Shown here: positions 46,582-56,866 of the stretch, in pieces
Layout: each line of letters starts with the position of its first letter
Position numbering within the stretch: position 1 is the first letter of the stretch
Assembly (NCBI GenBank): GCA_913063125.1
Contig: CAJXZM010000013.1
Span: 1-58,875 of the forward strand
DNA from: an uncultured Gammaproteobacteria bacterium
GTDB taxonomy: Bacteria; Pseudomonadota; Gammaproteobacteria; Pseudomonadales; Ketobacteraceae
Length of the DNA: 58,875 nt
Direction of reading: 5' to 3'
Notes under the pieces: model-generated
Seen by the model: the letters and a program-made list of their open reading frames with translations, nothing else
Databases searched by the model: none
What the model was told of the DNA's origin: nothing
Translations under genes and position numbers: made by a program

Positions 46582-47363
46582 TCAGTAATTCCTTCCTGAT
46601 AGAATGACAAGGTCGCCTTTGAAATATCTGATATCGGAACTAACGCTTTAAAGACACCTTCTAAATTTAAGCTTTGATAACGATCGAGCAGTGACGCTTT
46701 AGTGCCATGATCAAGAATTTTTCCTTGATAAAGAATACCCGCATGAGTGGCTAGCCTATCGGCAATTTCTAAAATATGGGTTGTTAATAGAATGGTGACG
46801 CCTTTACGGCGTAATTCTTCGAGTAGGGCTCGAACTACCTGCGCCGCGATTATATCAATACCATCAAAGGGCTCATCAAGAAACACAATACTTGGTCGGT
46901 GAATTAAGGCGGTTGCAATGGCTAAGCGTCGTCGCATTCCTTTAGAATACGTTGCGATTAATTGCGAGCCGGCATCATTAAGTTCTGTTAACGATAACAA
47001 CTCCTCCGCTCTCAGCTTGGTTTCCTTAGCACTTAACCCATACATACGGCCACTGAACATCAATTGCTGTAGTCCGGTTAAGCGTTCAAACAGGGCTAGT
47101 TCTTCTGGCACTATGCCAATTCGTCGCTTCACCTCCAACGGGGATTTAACAGGGTTGTAGCCTAATACACTAACCTCACCATTATCTGGCTGATAGATGC
47201 CCGTTAATATGCCGATGAGTGTTGATTTTCCTGCACCATTTGGACCCAAAAGCGCATATAGCGCGCCATGTTCCAATTCAATATCGAGATCTTGTAACAC
47301 TTTACCTTTGCCGGGATACTCTTTAGATATTTTCCGGCCACTTAACGCAATATTATTCAACAC
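46578..47363 (-). CDS. ABC transporter ATP-binding protein, 261 aa
   Basis: Walker A GPNGAGKSTLIG, Q-loop region RRIGIVPEELALFERLTG, signature variant YSKGMRRRLAIA (in place of LSGGQ), Walker B PSIVFLDEPFDGID and the switch His in LLTTHILEIADRLA are all present. This is the NatA/CcmA-like exporter class. The start is a GTG inside the 3' end of the upstream YqgE-like gene (11-base overlap), and the end overlaps the permease start by 4 bases, so the three genes form one translationally coupled unit. Confidence 0.92.
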   Translation of the reverse strand: MLNNIALSGRKISKEYPGKGKVLQDLDIELEHGALYALLGPNGAGKSTLIGILTGIYQPDNGEVSVLGYNPVKSPLEVKRRIGIVPEELALFERLTGLQQLMFSGRMYGLSAKETKLRAEELLSLTELNDAGSQLIATYSKGMRRRLAIATALIHRPSIVFLDEPFDGIDIIAAQVVRALLEELRRKGVTILLTTHILEIADRLATHAGILYQGKILDHGTKASLLDRYQSLNLEGVFKALVPISDISKATLSFYQEGITE

Positions 47364-47967
47364 CTAGCTCACTTCTTGATATTTTTTTAATAGAATTATT
47401 AGCCGATAACCATTGGTGTATTTGTTGTTGGTCCGCTTTAAACACTCGCCAATCGCCTTTTAGGATTTCCTTTTCTAATTGGCTTTTACTCCAACCGGTA
47501 TACCCAACAAAACGAGCAATGACTGCTGAACTGTCATCTGTTGTTATTGTCGGTCTATTTCCAACCATACTAATCGCTCCAGTTTGCGGTTGGTATGCTA
47601 GCCAAAAAAGGTGGGACTGAGCCATAGGCCCGCCCCAATACAGGCCTGCTTTCTTATGGGGAATATTTTCAAGTTCGTTAAGCCGAGCCTCAATGCGAGG
47701 AGTTAACTTCAGTTGTTGGAATCTTTCGACACCGTCCTCAAAGGATTCGTTCAATACAACCCCAGTTGTTCCCTCGGGCAAGTAGTCAACCAGCAATATC
47801 TTGGTGTTCTCGAAAACGCCACCTCGTAAACTTTGTGTTGCTTGCAAAACCATGCCGCCGGAAAGATTCTCTAGGTAGTTATGCGCCTTTAGTTTGTAGC
47901 GAATGACCGGTGTCGCAATAACAACACAACAGACTGCTAGAAATAACAGTTTGTTTAACTTGCCCAT
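47353..47967 (-). CDS. YqgE/AlgH-family protein with N-terminal membrane anchor, 204 aa
   Basis: The core matches YqgE/AlgH (UPF0301): GGMVLQATQSLRGGVFENTK, TTGVVLNESF, LYWGGPMAQSHLFW and VGYTGWSKSQLEKEILKGDW. Family members are usually soluble ~185-residue proteins of unclear biochemical role. Here residues 5-22 (KLLFLAVCCVVIATPVI) form a transmembrane or signal segment, which is unusual and suggests a periplasmic, membrane-tethered version. It leads an operon with an ABC exporter, so it may be an accessory of that transporter instead of the housekeeping copy. Confidence 0.8.
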   Translation of the reverse strand: MGKLNKLLFLAVCCVVIATPVIRYKLKAHNYLENLSGGMVLQATQSLRGGVFENTKILLVDYLPEGTTGVVLNESFEDGVERFQQLKLTPRIEARLNELENIPHKKAGLYWGGPMAQSHLFWLAYQPQTGAISMVGNRPTITTDDSSAVIARFVGYTGWSKSQLEKEILKGDWRVFKADQQQIHQWLSANNSIKKISRSELGVE

Positions 47968-48043
47968 AACCTATCCATTAGTAATATATTGAAGTGGTAA
48001 GCCATGTATATTCCAAATCGGTCGCTCGCAATATCCGTAACCT

Positions 48044-49051
48044 TTACCCGCGGGGTGTTTGATTCGATTTCCGTCGAGCAATTGTTTTATGGACAAAACC
48101 ACTGAATAGAATAAAACCAAGGGCAAAAGTTATGCCTGTGAGAAGAATGGATTCGATGCTCTGTGGGACTATAAAAAGAGCACCGACAAATTGCACGCAA
48201 ATAATAGTACACAGTAACCCGGCTACAAACTGGTTGGAACGCGTTGCTATGAATTTTGCACCCAATGGAGCCCCTATCACAACAATTGGAATGGAAACTA
48301 ACCAATAATTCCAGGTAATAGCTTCAATAGGCTGGCTGCCCAAAAGACGCATTGACATAGCGATAAGTGCATTGCCAGCCATCAGTACCACTGAGGTTGG
48401 TGTGGCAATACGGATATCGACACGATGCTGAAGTACCAAATATGAGAAAACAACAATGTCGATGCCTGATCCTGTTATGCCAGTAACAGTCCCACCAATC
48501 AACCCCAACATGACTAGTTGCCCTTTAACGGAAAACGAGTAGTCTCGAATTTTTTTATTAGAAGTCTTAGTGCTGAAAAGGTGTCGATAAGCTATTACGA
48601 CACCAAAGCTAAGCCATAAAGAAACGAAAAACATCTTAGTATAAACCGGACTCATATATGGAGCGATGCCATATAAGCCCAGCAGAGCACCAGGGATTCC
48701 ACCCAGCGTTGCGTAGAACAACGCTTGCCTTTCTACCGGTATCTTGGATACGAAAATCGCAAAAGTCGCGGCCGACATCCCAACAGACTGTATAGCCAAA
48801 GAAAAATCCCTGGCAATGCTTGGTTTAATATCAAAAAAGATAGTTAATACGGGAAATGCAACCGCCCCACCTCCTTCACTCGTGGCGCCAGCGATAAAAG
48901 AAGCAAAGGCCATCGTCAAAGAAATAAAAGCGTAATCATCGAAGAGATACCATGCATTCATGGAAAACATATAGGTGAGCCACCCGCCCCAAACACATAG
49001 CCCTAATATCACCGATGGGTGACGAAACAGTTTTCCTATGTGTTTAGGCAT
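48044..49051 (-). CDS. TauE/SafE (DUF81) family membrane permease, 335 aa
   Basis: About eight to ten hydrophobic helices are present, with the family hallmarks FIAGATSEGGGAVAFPVLT near the N-terminus and its inverted repeat VTGITGSGIDIVVFSYLVLQ in the second half, plus RIATPTSVVLMAGNA. TauE/SafE proteins export sulfite, sulfoacetate or related small anions across the inner membrane. It is transcribed singly, with 76 bases to the YqgE-like gene downstream. A 9-bp repeat pair (49109-49117/49161-49169) lies upstream with a 43-base spacer. Confidence 0.85.
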   Translation of the reverse strand: MPKHIGKLFRHPSVILGLCVWGGWLTYMFSMNAWYLFDDYAFISLTMAFASFIAGATSEGGGAVAFPVLTIFFDIKPSIARDFSLAIQSVGMSAATFAIFVSKIPVERQALFYATLGGIPGALLGLYGIAPYMSPVYTKMFFVSLWLSFGVVIAYRHLFSTKTSNKKIRDYSFSVKGQLVMLGLIGGTVTGITGSGIDIVVFSYLVLQHRVDIRIATPTSVVLMAGNALIAMSMRLLGSQPIEAITWNYWLVSIPIVVIGAPLGAKFIATRSNQFVAGLLCTIICVQFVGALFIVPQSIESILLTGITFALGFILFSGFVHKTIARRKSNQTPRG

Positions 49052-49178
49052 CGATTGGTGTCATTCTAGGTTGTTTTTTGGGTAAGTCACCGCAAGATCA
49101 AAGGGGCGTGAGCGTGAGCCTAAGTTGTAATCAATGAGTTCGACTACTAACCGCGGCTGTTCACGCTCAGCGGCTTAA

Positions 49179-50678
49179 TCATTTTCGATGTGTTGGTAAA
49201 ACACAGTGAATTTTTTCTTTTGGCATCCACCAAATCAACGGAAAAAAGATCTTGGGCATAAATATGGGGCTTTTATTGACCAAGCTGATATTTTCCGGCG
49301 TTGGGAAATAACGCAGTGTCGAATATGGTGTCAGCAACATTTGAGGAGATCGGTAACTCTCCGGTGGTCGCAGCCGTCGACCTAGAGTTTCACAATAGGG
49401 GTACATATCCGTAGGGTACACGGCATCGATGTTGATAGTGGGGTATTTTAGCTTTTGCTTGGCACGGTCTCTTTCCCAATCTGCTTCGGTTGGGCGAGTG
49501 CATTTTTCCATAATGATGTCGCAGATCCAACGAGCTTGTAGTTCACAGATCGTGGGGATATTCCCTATAACTGGACGAGCAAAGCCGGAAAGAAAAACCG
49601 TAGGGTCTGACTTATGAGCTACGGCATACACGAAGTCAGCGACTTTAATTTGATCACCTAAATAGTCCATCGTCGACACATATCCGATACCGTTCACAAA
49701 GTAGTCCGGTTGAATCTCTATGGTTTCATCTGTTGATATGCGTTTTAGTGTTAACGAAGAGCCTTTGTGATCAACTACAGGGCCCCATACTTCAACGTTG
49801 TGAGGGTACTTCAAAAAGTCATCGTTCTTCGTGTGAAAGACATTGTAAAGTTCATCTTTTGCGTTATTGAAAAGCTCTAACTCTAACTCACGCCTTTTGT
49901 TCTCATCCGTCGTCAGAGAAATTTTATCTCCTGAGATCGTCCACTTTTGTATCTTGGTATAAAAAGTTTTTACGCCCCGAACAAACTTTTCACCGATATA
50001 GTTTCTCCAGGTTTCTTTGACTCGCAATAGTATTTCATTGCGAAGGTAATCCGAAGGGACACCTCGGATAGGGTGAACTCTAGGTGATAATCGAATCCCT
50101 GACTTCAAAGAAAATATAATCTTGTTCTTTTTCGAATACCTCGCCGCCATATCTATCGCAGACTCGCCACCACCTACAATTAAAATGGTCTTACCTTCAA
50201 GTTTTTCTGTCTTGGATTCCAGCTCTTCGAGATTGGCCATGTAATCCAATTGTTCTTTCGGGCGATTTGCCAGTCCAGAGCCCAAAATAAGGTAATCAAA
50301 ATCACCCGGCTCTTTGCCGTTAACGGCAACTGACCAACCATTTTCAGTACGTGAACAAAGGGTCACTTCAGAGTTGTAATGGATGAAGTCTCCAATACCT
50401 TTTTCTTTGACAAAGTCGGTAAGGTATTCGCCCCATTCTTGGCCTCGAAAAAAACCATCGATCGTCGAGAACTTCACAAATGACGCAAATTGTGTCGCGT
50501 ACTTCGTGCTCGTGGACATGAACTCACTATCTTGCCAAGCCCAAGCTCCGCCAAATCGGGACGATCGTTCATAGAGTACGACCTCCCATTCAGACATATT
50601 TAAGTCGTGCGTAAGCGTAGCCAGATTGATTAACCCTGCTGGGCCCGCACCAATGATACAAATTCGTTTTTTAATCAT
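49179..50678 (-). CDS. FAD/NAD(P)-dependent monooxygenase-like flavoprotein, 499 aa
   Basis: Two dinucleotide-binding Rossmann motifs are seen: RICIIGAGPAGLINLA at the N-terminus (FAD) and ILIVGGGESAIDMAARY near 165 (NADPH). FGGAWAWQDSEF follows the first. This is the layout of flavin-containing monooxygenases and lysine/ornithine N-hydroxylases, but the FxGxxxHxxxY/F fingerprint of true FMOs is not found. A late motif YFVNGIGYVSTMDYLG resembles the ATG/NGxG region of the family. Substrate unknown. The gene stands alone, divergent from the histidine kinase gene. Confidence 0.75.
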   Translation of the reverse strand: MIKKRICIIGAGPAGLINLATLTHDLNMSEWEVVLYERSSRFGGAWAWQDSEFMSTSTKYATQFASFVKFSTIDGFFRGQEWGEYLTDFVKEKGIGDFIHYNSEVTLCSRTENGWSVAVNGKEPGDFDYLILGSGLANRPKEQLDYMANLEELESKTEKLEGKTILIVGGGESAIDMAARYSKKNKIIFSLKSGIRLSPRVHPIRGVPSDYLRNEILLRVKETWRNYIGEKFVRGVKTFYTKIQKWTISGDKISLTTDENKRRELELELFNNAKDELYNVFHTKNDDFLKYPHNVEVWGPVVDHKGSSLTLKRISTDETIEIQPDYFVNGIGYVSTMDYLGDQIKVADFVYAVAHKSDPTVFLSGFARPVIGNIPTICELQARWICDIIMEKCTRPTEADWERDRAKQKLKYPTINIDAVYPTDMYPYCETLGRRLRPPESYRSPQMLLTPYSTLRYFPTPENISLVNKSPIFMPKIFFPLIWWMPKEKIHCVLPTHRK

Positions 50679-50924
50679 AATATTAGGATAGTGGTCATTT
50701 TGTTATTTGCGAATAATACCGAAGATTGAGGTGTTTTAGAAGACAAATTAATTTAGGCTGAGTTAAGCCTCTCTGGTAGTTCTTGGTATCGACTGACTGT
50801 CCAATCAAGGGCTTAGAGGTTCCGCACCTCCACCGCCCCCTTGGCTTGGCAAACAACCCTACTCTATCTACACTAAAACCAGGTATTGATGACTAGCCGT
50901 CAATCTGCCCAGGCGTACTAGGCT

Positions 50925-50930
50925 AGGAGG
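50925..50930 (+). promoter_or_regulatory. Strong ribosome binding site (AGGAGG) that fixes a TTG start
   Basis: A perfect AGGAGG sits 8 bases ahead of the TTG at 50939. No in-frame ATG or GTG exists near it, and the nearby ATG at 50950 is out of frame. Confidence 0.8.
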
Positions 50931-50938
50931 CATTCGTT

Positions 50939-53731
50939 TTGCGGAATTTATGGCTAACCTTGGTGTTGGCGACTATCTCATTTCAGGTTAGCGCGACCAT
51001 TAGCACAACTATTGACGTTGCTTCGATAAGTACGTTCAAAAACATAAGTGAATCTTCTGAATACCTCCGGGACCCGGAAAACTCGTTAACGATTAAAGAT
51101 ATTATCAATAATAACACTGTATTAGAGTGGAATAAAAACACGTCATCTGCACCTAATTTCAGTTTCACTTCGGATACGTTTTGGGTGAGACTGCATCTTC
51201 AAAATACTGATTCTAGCAACGTATCTTATATCGTAAAACTTGACTATCCATTGATGGACGAAGCAGATATTTATCAAGTGAAGGGGGACGCTATTGATAG
51301 TCAGGTTGGCGGCGACAGCTTTCCTTTTCGGAACCGGTTACTTGAAGACCGAGCGTTCGCCTATCCCTTGTTACTTTCTAAGGGGCAGTCCATTGATGTG
51401 TACTTTCGGCTTAAAAGTACAGACACCATGATTTTCCCGATCATCATACTCACCCAAGAAGAGTATACCCACCAAATTAAAGTCGAGAACTTTATATTCG
51501 GAGCTTATTATGGCGCCATAGTAATCATCTTGATTTACAACACGTTTCTTTTTCTCTTCTTGCGAGATATCACTCAAATTTATTATGTGTTCTTAATCGC
51601 TTCCTACGCTTCTATGGAATTATCTCTCAATGGCATTGGAAATGTATACCTTTGGGGAGACTACCCCCAACTCGCCAAGTTAATAAGGCCTTTTATGCTG
51701 GGCATACTTACAATTGTTATGTTACAGATCACCAAATCCCTGCTAGACATCAAAGTAATACAATTTCGAAAACTAAGCGTCGAGCGTCCATTATGGATAT
51801 TGGGGATTGGTACCATGTTAAGCGTATTTTTCCTTCCATTCACCCTAAGCATACAACTAGGGATGGTGGGAGTAATAATTGCAACGCCAACGGTATTGGT
51901 GGCCGGTATCTATTCGTGGAAACATGGAAATAACACGGGAAAATATTTTACCCTAGGATGGTCCGGATTAATTATTGGTGGAATAGTCAATGTGCTAAGG
52001 GCTTTTGATATTATCCCGGTTAACTTTATCTCTACCTATGGCTCTCAAATTGGCTCCGTCGCCACCTTGCTTATTCTAAACATGGGTATAACCGACAGAA
52101 TGCGAGGCCTGCAATTAGCCAAAGATGAAGCAACAAAGTTATTGCTCAATAAGCAGATTGAAGCAAACCAAAAACTTGATAAAAAAGTTAAAGAAAGAAC
52201 CCTCGCTCTTGAGAAATCAACTATGCAAGCACAAATGTCTCAAGAAGCGGCAGAGGCTGCTGCACAATCCAAGAGTCAGTTTCTAGCAACAATGAGTCAT
52301 GAAATACGCACCCCAATGAACGGTGTTGTCGGCATGACTCAGCTACTTGAAGATACTCCGCTAGATGAGCTCCAGCATCACTATGTAAACACGATCAAAA
52401 ACTCAGGAGATGCCCTGGTAAGAATCATTAATGATATTCTAGATTTTTCAAAAATAGAAGCAGGAAAACTTGATATAGAAAATATACCGTTCTCGATTCG
52501 AGAGCTATTTGATGAATGTGTATCATTGCTAGCAATGCTTGCAACAGACTCAAATGTAAGAATGATTTCTCACATTTCCGCAAATATACCGGATGTGATC
52601 AACGGAGACCCTACCAGAATTCGACAAATAATCATAAATCTAATGAGCAATGCGTTTAAATTCACTAAAGAGGGGTTTATTTTACTTAAAGTTGACTATC
52701 ACGATAACCAACAACAATTATATTTTTCTATCCAGGACACTGGTATTGGACTGTCCCAAGAACAGCAACAAAAACTATTTAAATCATTTTCACAGGCAGA
52801 CTCGTCCACTACGAGGAAATATGGTGGCACTGGATTGGGGTTGGCAATCTGTAAATCATTAGCAAAAATGATGGGAGGAGATATAGGCGTCGATAGTAAG
52901 GAAAAACAAGGTTCAACCTTTTGGTTCAGCGTAAAGCACGATGAAAGCACACAAACAACGTCAAAAAGTGAACCAACAAAACCTCTGGCTAATAAATCCT
53001 GTTTAATTATCGACACTTTAGCAGAGTCCAGTGTAGCCACTCAGCAGCTACTCACTCACTGGGGAGCAGAAACGGAAATATTGCCGTCATCGTCAAATAT
53101 TAGGAGCAAACCTGACATCGCAATATTGTCTAGGTACTTAGACAAAGAAACATTACAAATAGTAAAATCACAATTAACCTGCCCCATCATAACTATATCC
53201 AGAGCAGGTGATAAGATTGACTCAGAAAATGCATCGATATCCAACCCAATTATAGCGACTCAACTACTCAAAAAGCTTAAGAGTGAGCTAGGAATCAGAA
53301 AAAAAGTATCTAAACTACTCCGCGAGAAGGAAAAGAATCCTGTCTACAACCTTAATGTAATGGTAGTGGAAGATAACAATGTAAATCAAATGGTTATCAA
53401 AGGGTTGCTAGCAAAGTTTGGAATAAAACCTATTATTGCAGAAGATGGGCAGGTTGCACTTGATGAATATGCCTCTACAAAAACACCATTCGACCTCATT
53501 CTCATGGATTGTGAAATGCCGATATTGGATGGCTATGAGGCAACTCGTGAAATTAGAATATTGGAAAGAAAGGACGGTACCGTCCCCCCAGTGCCTATCA
53601 TTGGGTTAAGTGCGCATGCAATGTCTGATTTTAGAGATATGGCGATAGATTCTGGTATGGACGACTTTCTCTCCAAGCCATTAAAGAAAGATGATCTGCA
53701 TAAAAAGCTGCAAGCATTACAGGCGAATTAG
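50939..53731 (+). CDS. Hybrid sensor histidine kinase with 7TMR-DISM sensor, 930 aa
   Basis: It begins at TTG. Order: signal peptide (1-20); periplasmic 7TMR-DISM extracellular domain (~30-165, with [10 protein letters not shown] and [15 protein letters not shown]); seven membrane helices (~180-395); coiled coil (~400-450); HisKA with phospho-acceptor H454 in [13 protein letters not shown]; HATPase ([31 protein letters not shown]); a degenerate receiver-like segment (~690-780) without a clear phospho-Asp; and a C-terminal receiver with D857 in [20 protein letters not shown] and K in [11 protein letters not shown]. The sensor type is thought to bind carbohydrates or other small ligands. No cognate output gene lies next to it. 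Confidence 0.93.
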   Translation: MRNLWLTLVLATISFQVSATISTTIDVASISTFKNISESSEYLRDPENSLTIKDIINNNTVLEWNKNTSSAPNFSFTSDTFWVRLHLQNTDSSNVSYIVKLDYPLMDEADIYQVKGDAIDSQVGGDSFPFRNRLLEDRAFAYPLLLSKGQSIDVYFRLKSTDTMIFPIIILTQEEYTHQIKVENFIFGAYYGAIVIILIYNTFLFLFLRDITQIYYVFLIASYASMELSLNGIGNVYLWGDYPQLAKLIRPFMLGILTIVMLQITKSLLDIKVIQFRKLSVERPLWILGIGTMLSVFFLPFTLSIQLGMVGVIIATPTVLVAGIYSWKHGNNTGKYFTLGWSGLIIGGIVNVLRAFDIIPVNFISTYGSQIGSVATLLILNMGITDRMRGLQLAKDEATKLLLNKQIEANQKLDKKVKERTLALEKSTMQAQMSQEAAEAAAQSKSQFLATMSHEIRTPMNGVVGMTQLLEDTPLDELQHHYVNTIKNSGDALVRIINDILDFSKIEAGKLDIENIPFSIRELFDECVSLLAMLATDSNVRMISHISANIPDVINGDPTRIRQIIINLMSNAFKFTKEGFILLKVDYHDNQQQLYFSIQDTGIGLSQEQQQKLFKSFSQADSSTTRKYGGTGLGLAICKSLAKMMGGDIGVDSKEKQGSTFWFSVKHDESTQTTSKSEPTKPLANKSCLIIDTLAESSVATQQLLTHWGAETEILPSSSNIRSKPDIAILSRYLDKETLQIVKSQLTCPIITISRAGDKIDSENASISNPIIATQLLKKLKSELGIRKKVSKLLREKEKNPVYNLNVMVVEDNNVNQMVIKGLLAKFGIKPIIAEDGQVALDEYASTKTPFDLILMDCEMPILDGYEATREIRILERKDGTVPPVPIIGLSAHAMSDFRDMAIDSGMDDFLSKPLKKDDLHKKLQALQAN

Positions 53732-53876
53732 TTGTATTGAATCAGGCCTCGATAGCAGAATGGCAACATGAATTGGGTAATCGGACATGAATTCCTCCGA
53801 ATAAACTCCAGCTAATCCTATTATATTAGATATACCACCTGCATGATTTCTATCTCAATACGTATGTTTCAGCAAC

Positions 53877-55970
53877 TCAAACACCATAAATCAGCGGCCC
53901 GAATGCCACGATTAATAACGTCGTTCCCATCACTAACAAAGGTAACAAATATTTTTCATGACGATAGTAGAAGTTATTACCCTCCAGTGACGCAAGTAAG
54001 CATTCGTCTTCCCCGACCACCTGCCGTGTAAAGATATGGCTTAATGCAACCGGAGGGCTTAGATACCCTAATTCTAACGCAACCAAGCGCGTCATCCAAA
54101 AATGGATTGGGTTAATGCCTTGTTGATAGGCTATCGGGGCAATCATCAAGGACACTATACCTACCGCTGCCATAGATTCTATAAACATACCGATCAATAC
54201 AAACATAGCAACTAGAGCGGCCATGGTGGCAAAGGTAGTATTAAAATCTTCTAGGAAGGTTGCAGAAACCATCTTACCTCCCATGCCTAAAACCACCATA
54301 AAAGTCGACATTAACATTAGCAATGCACCAATATGTATGGATGCATCGCTCATTGATTTTGTCAGTGAGCCCTTGATAGATTTTATACGCTCTGGATCAT
54401 CGTAAATGGGATCAGCCTTGCTTATTCTGCGTTCATACACGATCACGAAAAAAATAAGCACCGGCAGCATTATCGGCGCAGAGAACTGATCCATATAAGC
54501 ATCGAGTACTACGGAATATATAAGCATCATGCAGGCAAAAACGGCAATATAAGGTAGTAATGACCTAAAGTTTTCTAATGATGGTGTTAACGCTTTACTG
54601 GCTTTTTCCACATGGAGTGGCTCTTGTTTGGTAATCAATGCATAAAAGAAAAAAACCAACGCCGTTAGCATGAATACTCGAATTCCCCAAAAAAACAAAT
54701 CGTCCGTTACGACCTCCTTGTTAAGAATTGAGATAATCACCACCAACAAGCAAGGGCGTAACACAATACCAGAACTACCACTCATTGCTGTTGTTGCTAG
54801 CGCTAACTGTCGACGGGTACCAACCTTTCGTAACTCTCGATAAACGACCGTGCCCATTGCCAAAATAATAATGGAGGAGGCTCCGGTATACGCTGTTGGC
54901 ACAGCCATTACCACCACAGCCACAAAAGCCAACAATTCTGGCGGTAACTTCCATGGTGTAAACAAACTAAATACCCGTTCACCCAATTGAGTTTGCTTTA
55001 ACAACATGCCGCTCCACAAATACAAGGCTACATCGAGATAGGTCCCTGCACTTTCGAAAAATGCACTAAAGTAAATCGCCAACCCAGTAACATGCTCTTT
55101 CACGCCATAGGTAACAAACCCAAAAAATAGCATCGCATAGGTATACAGCGGAACCGATAATAACGCGCGCCCGAGCCCTCCACCCTTCACCATACCTTGT
55201 GGCGTTCTAATAATTTGGTATAAACTGACCAATGCCAAAATTGTGGAACCTACTGCCAATCCATTGATGATTTCTGCATTACTAACCGCTATAGAAGAGT
55301 TAAATACGTCATTTCTGAACTGCCATGCCGAAAGGGCCAGCGCACTATTAGCAGCAAGCTGAAGCGACGTCGATACTTGATGATCCAGTGTTGAAACAAT
55401 AGGACGAAATGCAATATGATGTCGTTTTTGTGTGGCCACCGCAGCCGCCACAAACAGCAAAATCACCAGAAAGACCTGTTGTTGAGCCGTCGCAAATAAA
55501 CTTGCCTCAGCAAATTGATGTTCAACATAACGAAACACTCTTACGGCAGGGGTAACCTTGCTCTGAAAGTATTCAGCTTGTGAATAGGAGAAAATACACT
55601 CCTCCTTTTGTTTCTCCAATGATCTTCGGGCTGCATCACGATCAAAGCCTTCATCAAACAAATCAAAGTCATCAGCAGACCTGCTAGCTTCGACTTCCAA
55701 TTGCCTCAAACGTGCATCGATATTGGGACTTCTATTACAGGAGGGAGATCGAATGTCGTTACGTAAAGAAAAGTAGTCTACCCAAACGTACTCGCCCACT
55801 TTAGTAAGTTGGCTGTGTAAACTCTCCCCTGTTCGTGCAAATATTAAAAATATTAACAATAATAGGATCAATATTATCGGTGTCTGATCCGTTAATATTG
55901 GAATATATGTTTTTTTAGTATCAACTGTAAGTTCACTCACAATATTACCCCTAAGTGATTTTTTTGTCAT
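53877..55970 (-). CDS. TRAP-type permease, large subunit with fused N-terminal membrane domain, 697 aa
   Basis: An upstream in-frame TTG (55991) is possible. The ATG at 55970 is taken, though neither has a clear ribosome binding site. Residues ~25-45 form a first helix. A Cys-containing extracytoplasmic region rich in charged residues follows (to ~150), then four or so helices, then a DctM-like half (TAYTGASSIIILAMGTVV, ATTAMSGSSGIVLRPCLL, VALELGYLSPPVALSHIF). TRAP systems import carboxylates or related acids with a periplasmic binding protein, and none is seen in this window. The N-terminal part may stand in for the small DctQ subunit. It is convergent with the histidine kinase gene. Confidence 0.8.
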   Translation of the reverse strand: MTKKSLRGNIVSELTVDTKKTYIPILTDQTPIILILLLLIFLIFARTGESLHSQLTKVGEYVWVDYFSLRNDIRSPSCNRSPNIDARLRQLEVEASRSADDFDLFDEGFDRDAARRSLEKQKEECIFSYSQAEYFQSKVTPAVRVFRYVEHQFAEASLFATAQQQVFLVILLFVAAAVATQKRHHIAFRPIVSTLDHQVSTSLQLAANSALALSAWQFRNDVFNSSIAVSNAEIINGLAVGSTILALVSLYQIIRTPQGMVKGGGLGRALLSVPLYTYAMLFFGFVTYGVKEHVTGLAIYFSAFFESAGTYLDVALYLWSGMLLKQTQLGERVFSLFTPWKLPPELLAFVAVVVMAVPTAYTGASSIIILAMGTVVYRELRKVGTRRQLALATTAMSGSSGIVLRPCLLVVIISILNKEVVTDDLFFWGIRVFMLTALVFFFYALITKQEPLHVEKASKALTPSLENFRSLLPYIAVFACMMLIYSVVLDAYMDQFSAPIMLPVLIFFVIVYERRISKADPIYDDPERIKSIKGSLTKSMSDASIHIGALLMLMSTFMVVLGMGGKMVSATFLEDFNTTFATMAALVAMFVLIGMFIESMAAVGIVSLMIAPIAYQQGINPIHFWMTRLVALELGYLSPPVALSHIFTRQVVGEDECLLASLEGNNFYYRHEKYLLPLLVMGTTLLIVAFGPLIYGV

Positions 55971-56025
55971 ATTGGCAATAGGAAATGCCAAAGGCGATCG
56001 TTAATAATCTTGCTATGTATTTCAT

Positions 56026-56448
56026 TTACCACGCAAGATAAAAGGCCAAAACGAAGGCGACCAAGAATGTAGGAATAATAAGACCACCTACTTTCATTAC
56101 GGTTTCAGCCGATTTCATGCCCACCAAATCTGAAGATATAGCGCACTTTCGGCGCTTAAAAACGGCGTACACACAGATTAGATTAAACATAATGGCCAGT
56201 AATGCGAAAATGATTTTGTACAGAAATACACCTGAGAGATGGCTTTCATTTACCATTAGCATTCCAGATGCCAAAACCGTTGTGAATGCCGGAATCTCCA
56301 CCCAAATGTCTGTAATGTAGTGCAACTTGGATGCTCTAATATACGATTCATCATCGTTCATACCATCAAACTCAATCGCAGCTTCAGCTCCGACCACACC
56401 AATCCAGATTCCAAGCGCAATAAGGTGAATAATTAAGATTAGGCTCAT
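56026..56448 (-). CDS. Small four-helix membrane protein (CopD/DUF-like), 140 aa
   Basis: Four hydrophobic segments (about 2-22, 50-68, 75-95, 118-138) are present. Conserved-looking polar residues lie inside them: H8 in LIIHLIALGIWIGVVGAE and E24, and W49 and E51 in ITDIWVEIPAF. The H..W.G...E pattern resembles CopD-like and related cytochrome/copper-handling membrane proteins, but the assignment is loose. It ends 55 bases ahead of the TRAP permease start and is likely co-transcribed with it. Confidence 0.6.
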   Translation of the reverse strand: MSLILIIHLIALGIWIGVVGAEAAIEFDGMNDDESYIRASKLHYITDIWVEIPAFTTVLASGMLMVNESHLSGVFLYKIIFALLAIMFNLICVYAVFKRRKCAISSDLVGMKSAETVMKVGGLIIPTFLVAFVLAFYLAW

Positions 56449-56866
56449 TAGTTTAGCTCTCTAGTTGGTGGATAAGAATGTTGCTGTTATTTCTACCGAT
56501 GAATTAATTTAGTGAATTTGGCAGTACTATGGGGAATACGATACTTGATGGATATTCTAGGCTATTGTGAATAGTTGTGATTCCATTTTGTGGATTTTCC
56601 TGCTGTACGTAATTCATTATTCCTTACGTTTGATTACTTGGACTAATTGAAATACGCAATCGATGCCCACGACGGATGATCGCGCTCGTTGGGAAAATAT
56701 CGATTTGCATTTAAACACCTCTCCAGGAATCACAGCTAATACCTCTTACTATTAGATTTTATAACAATCATCTTTCAATAATCGCCTTGGAAATTGCTCT
56801 ATTTAAATTAGATCTACGCGAAATACCGAACGACATTAAAATTCAACAATGCCTTTAGATGACTAC
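56449..56866. other. Intergenic region without a recognisable gene (418 bases)
   Basis: It lies between the FadL-type gene and the small membrane protein gene, both leftward. Frames are short and lack ribosome binding sites. No hairpin of note was seen. It probably holds the promoter of the leftward small membrane protein/TRAP pair. Confidence 0.5.

Noticed and set aside
49109..49169. 9-bp inverted repeat TGAGCGTGA/TCACGCTCA as terminator of the flavoprotein gene
   Set aside because: The spacer is 43 bases and no T-run follows. More likely chance or a weak operator.
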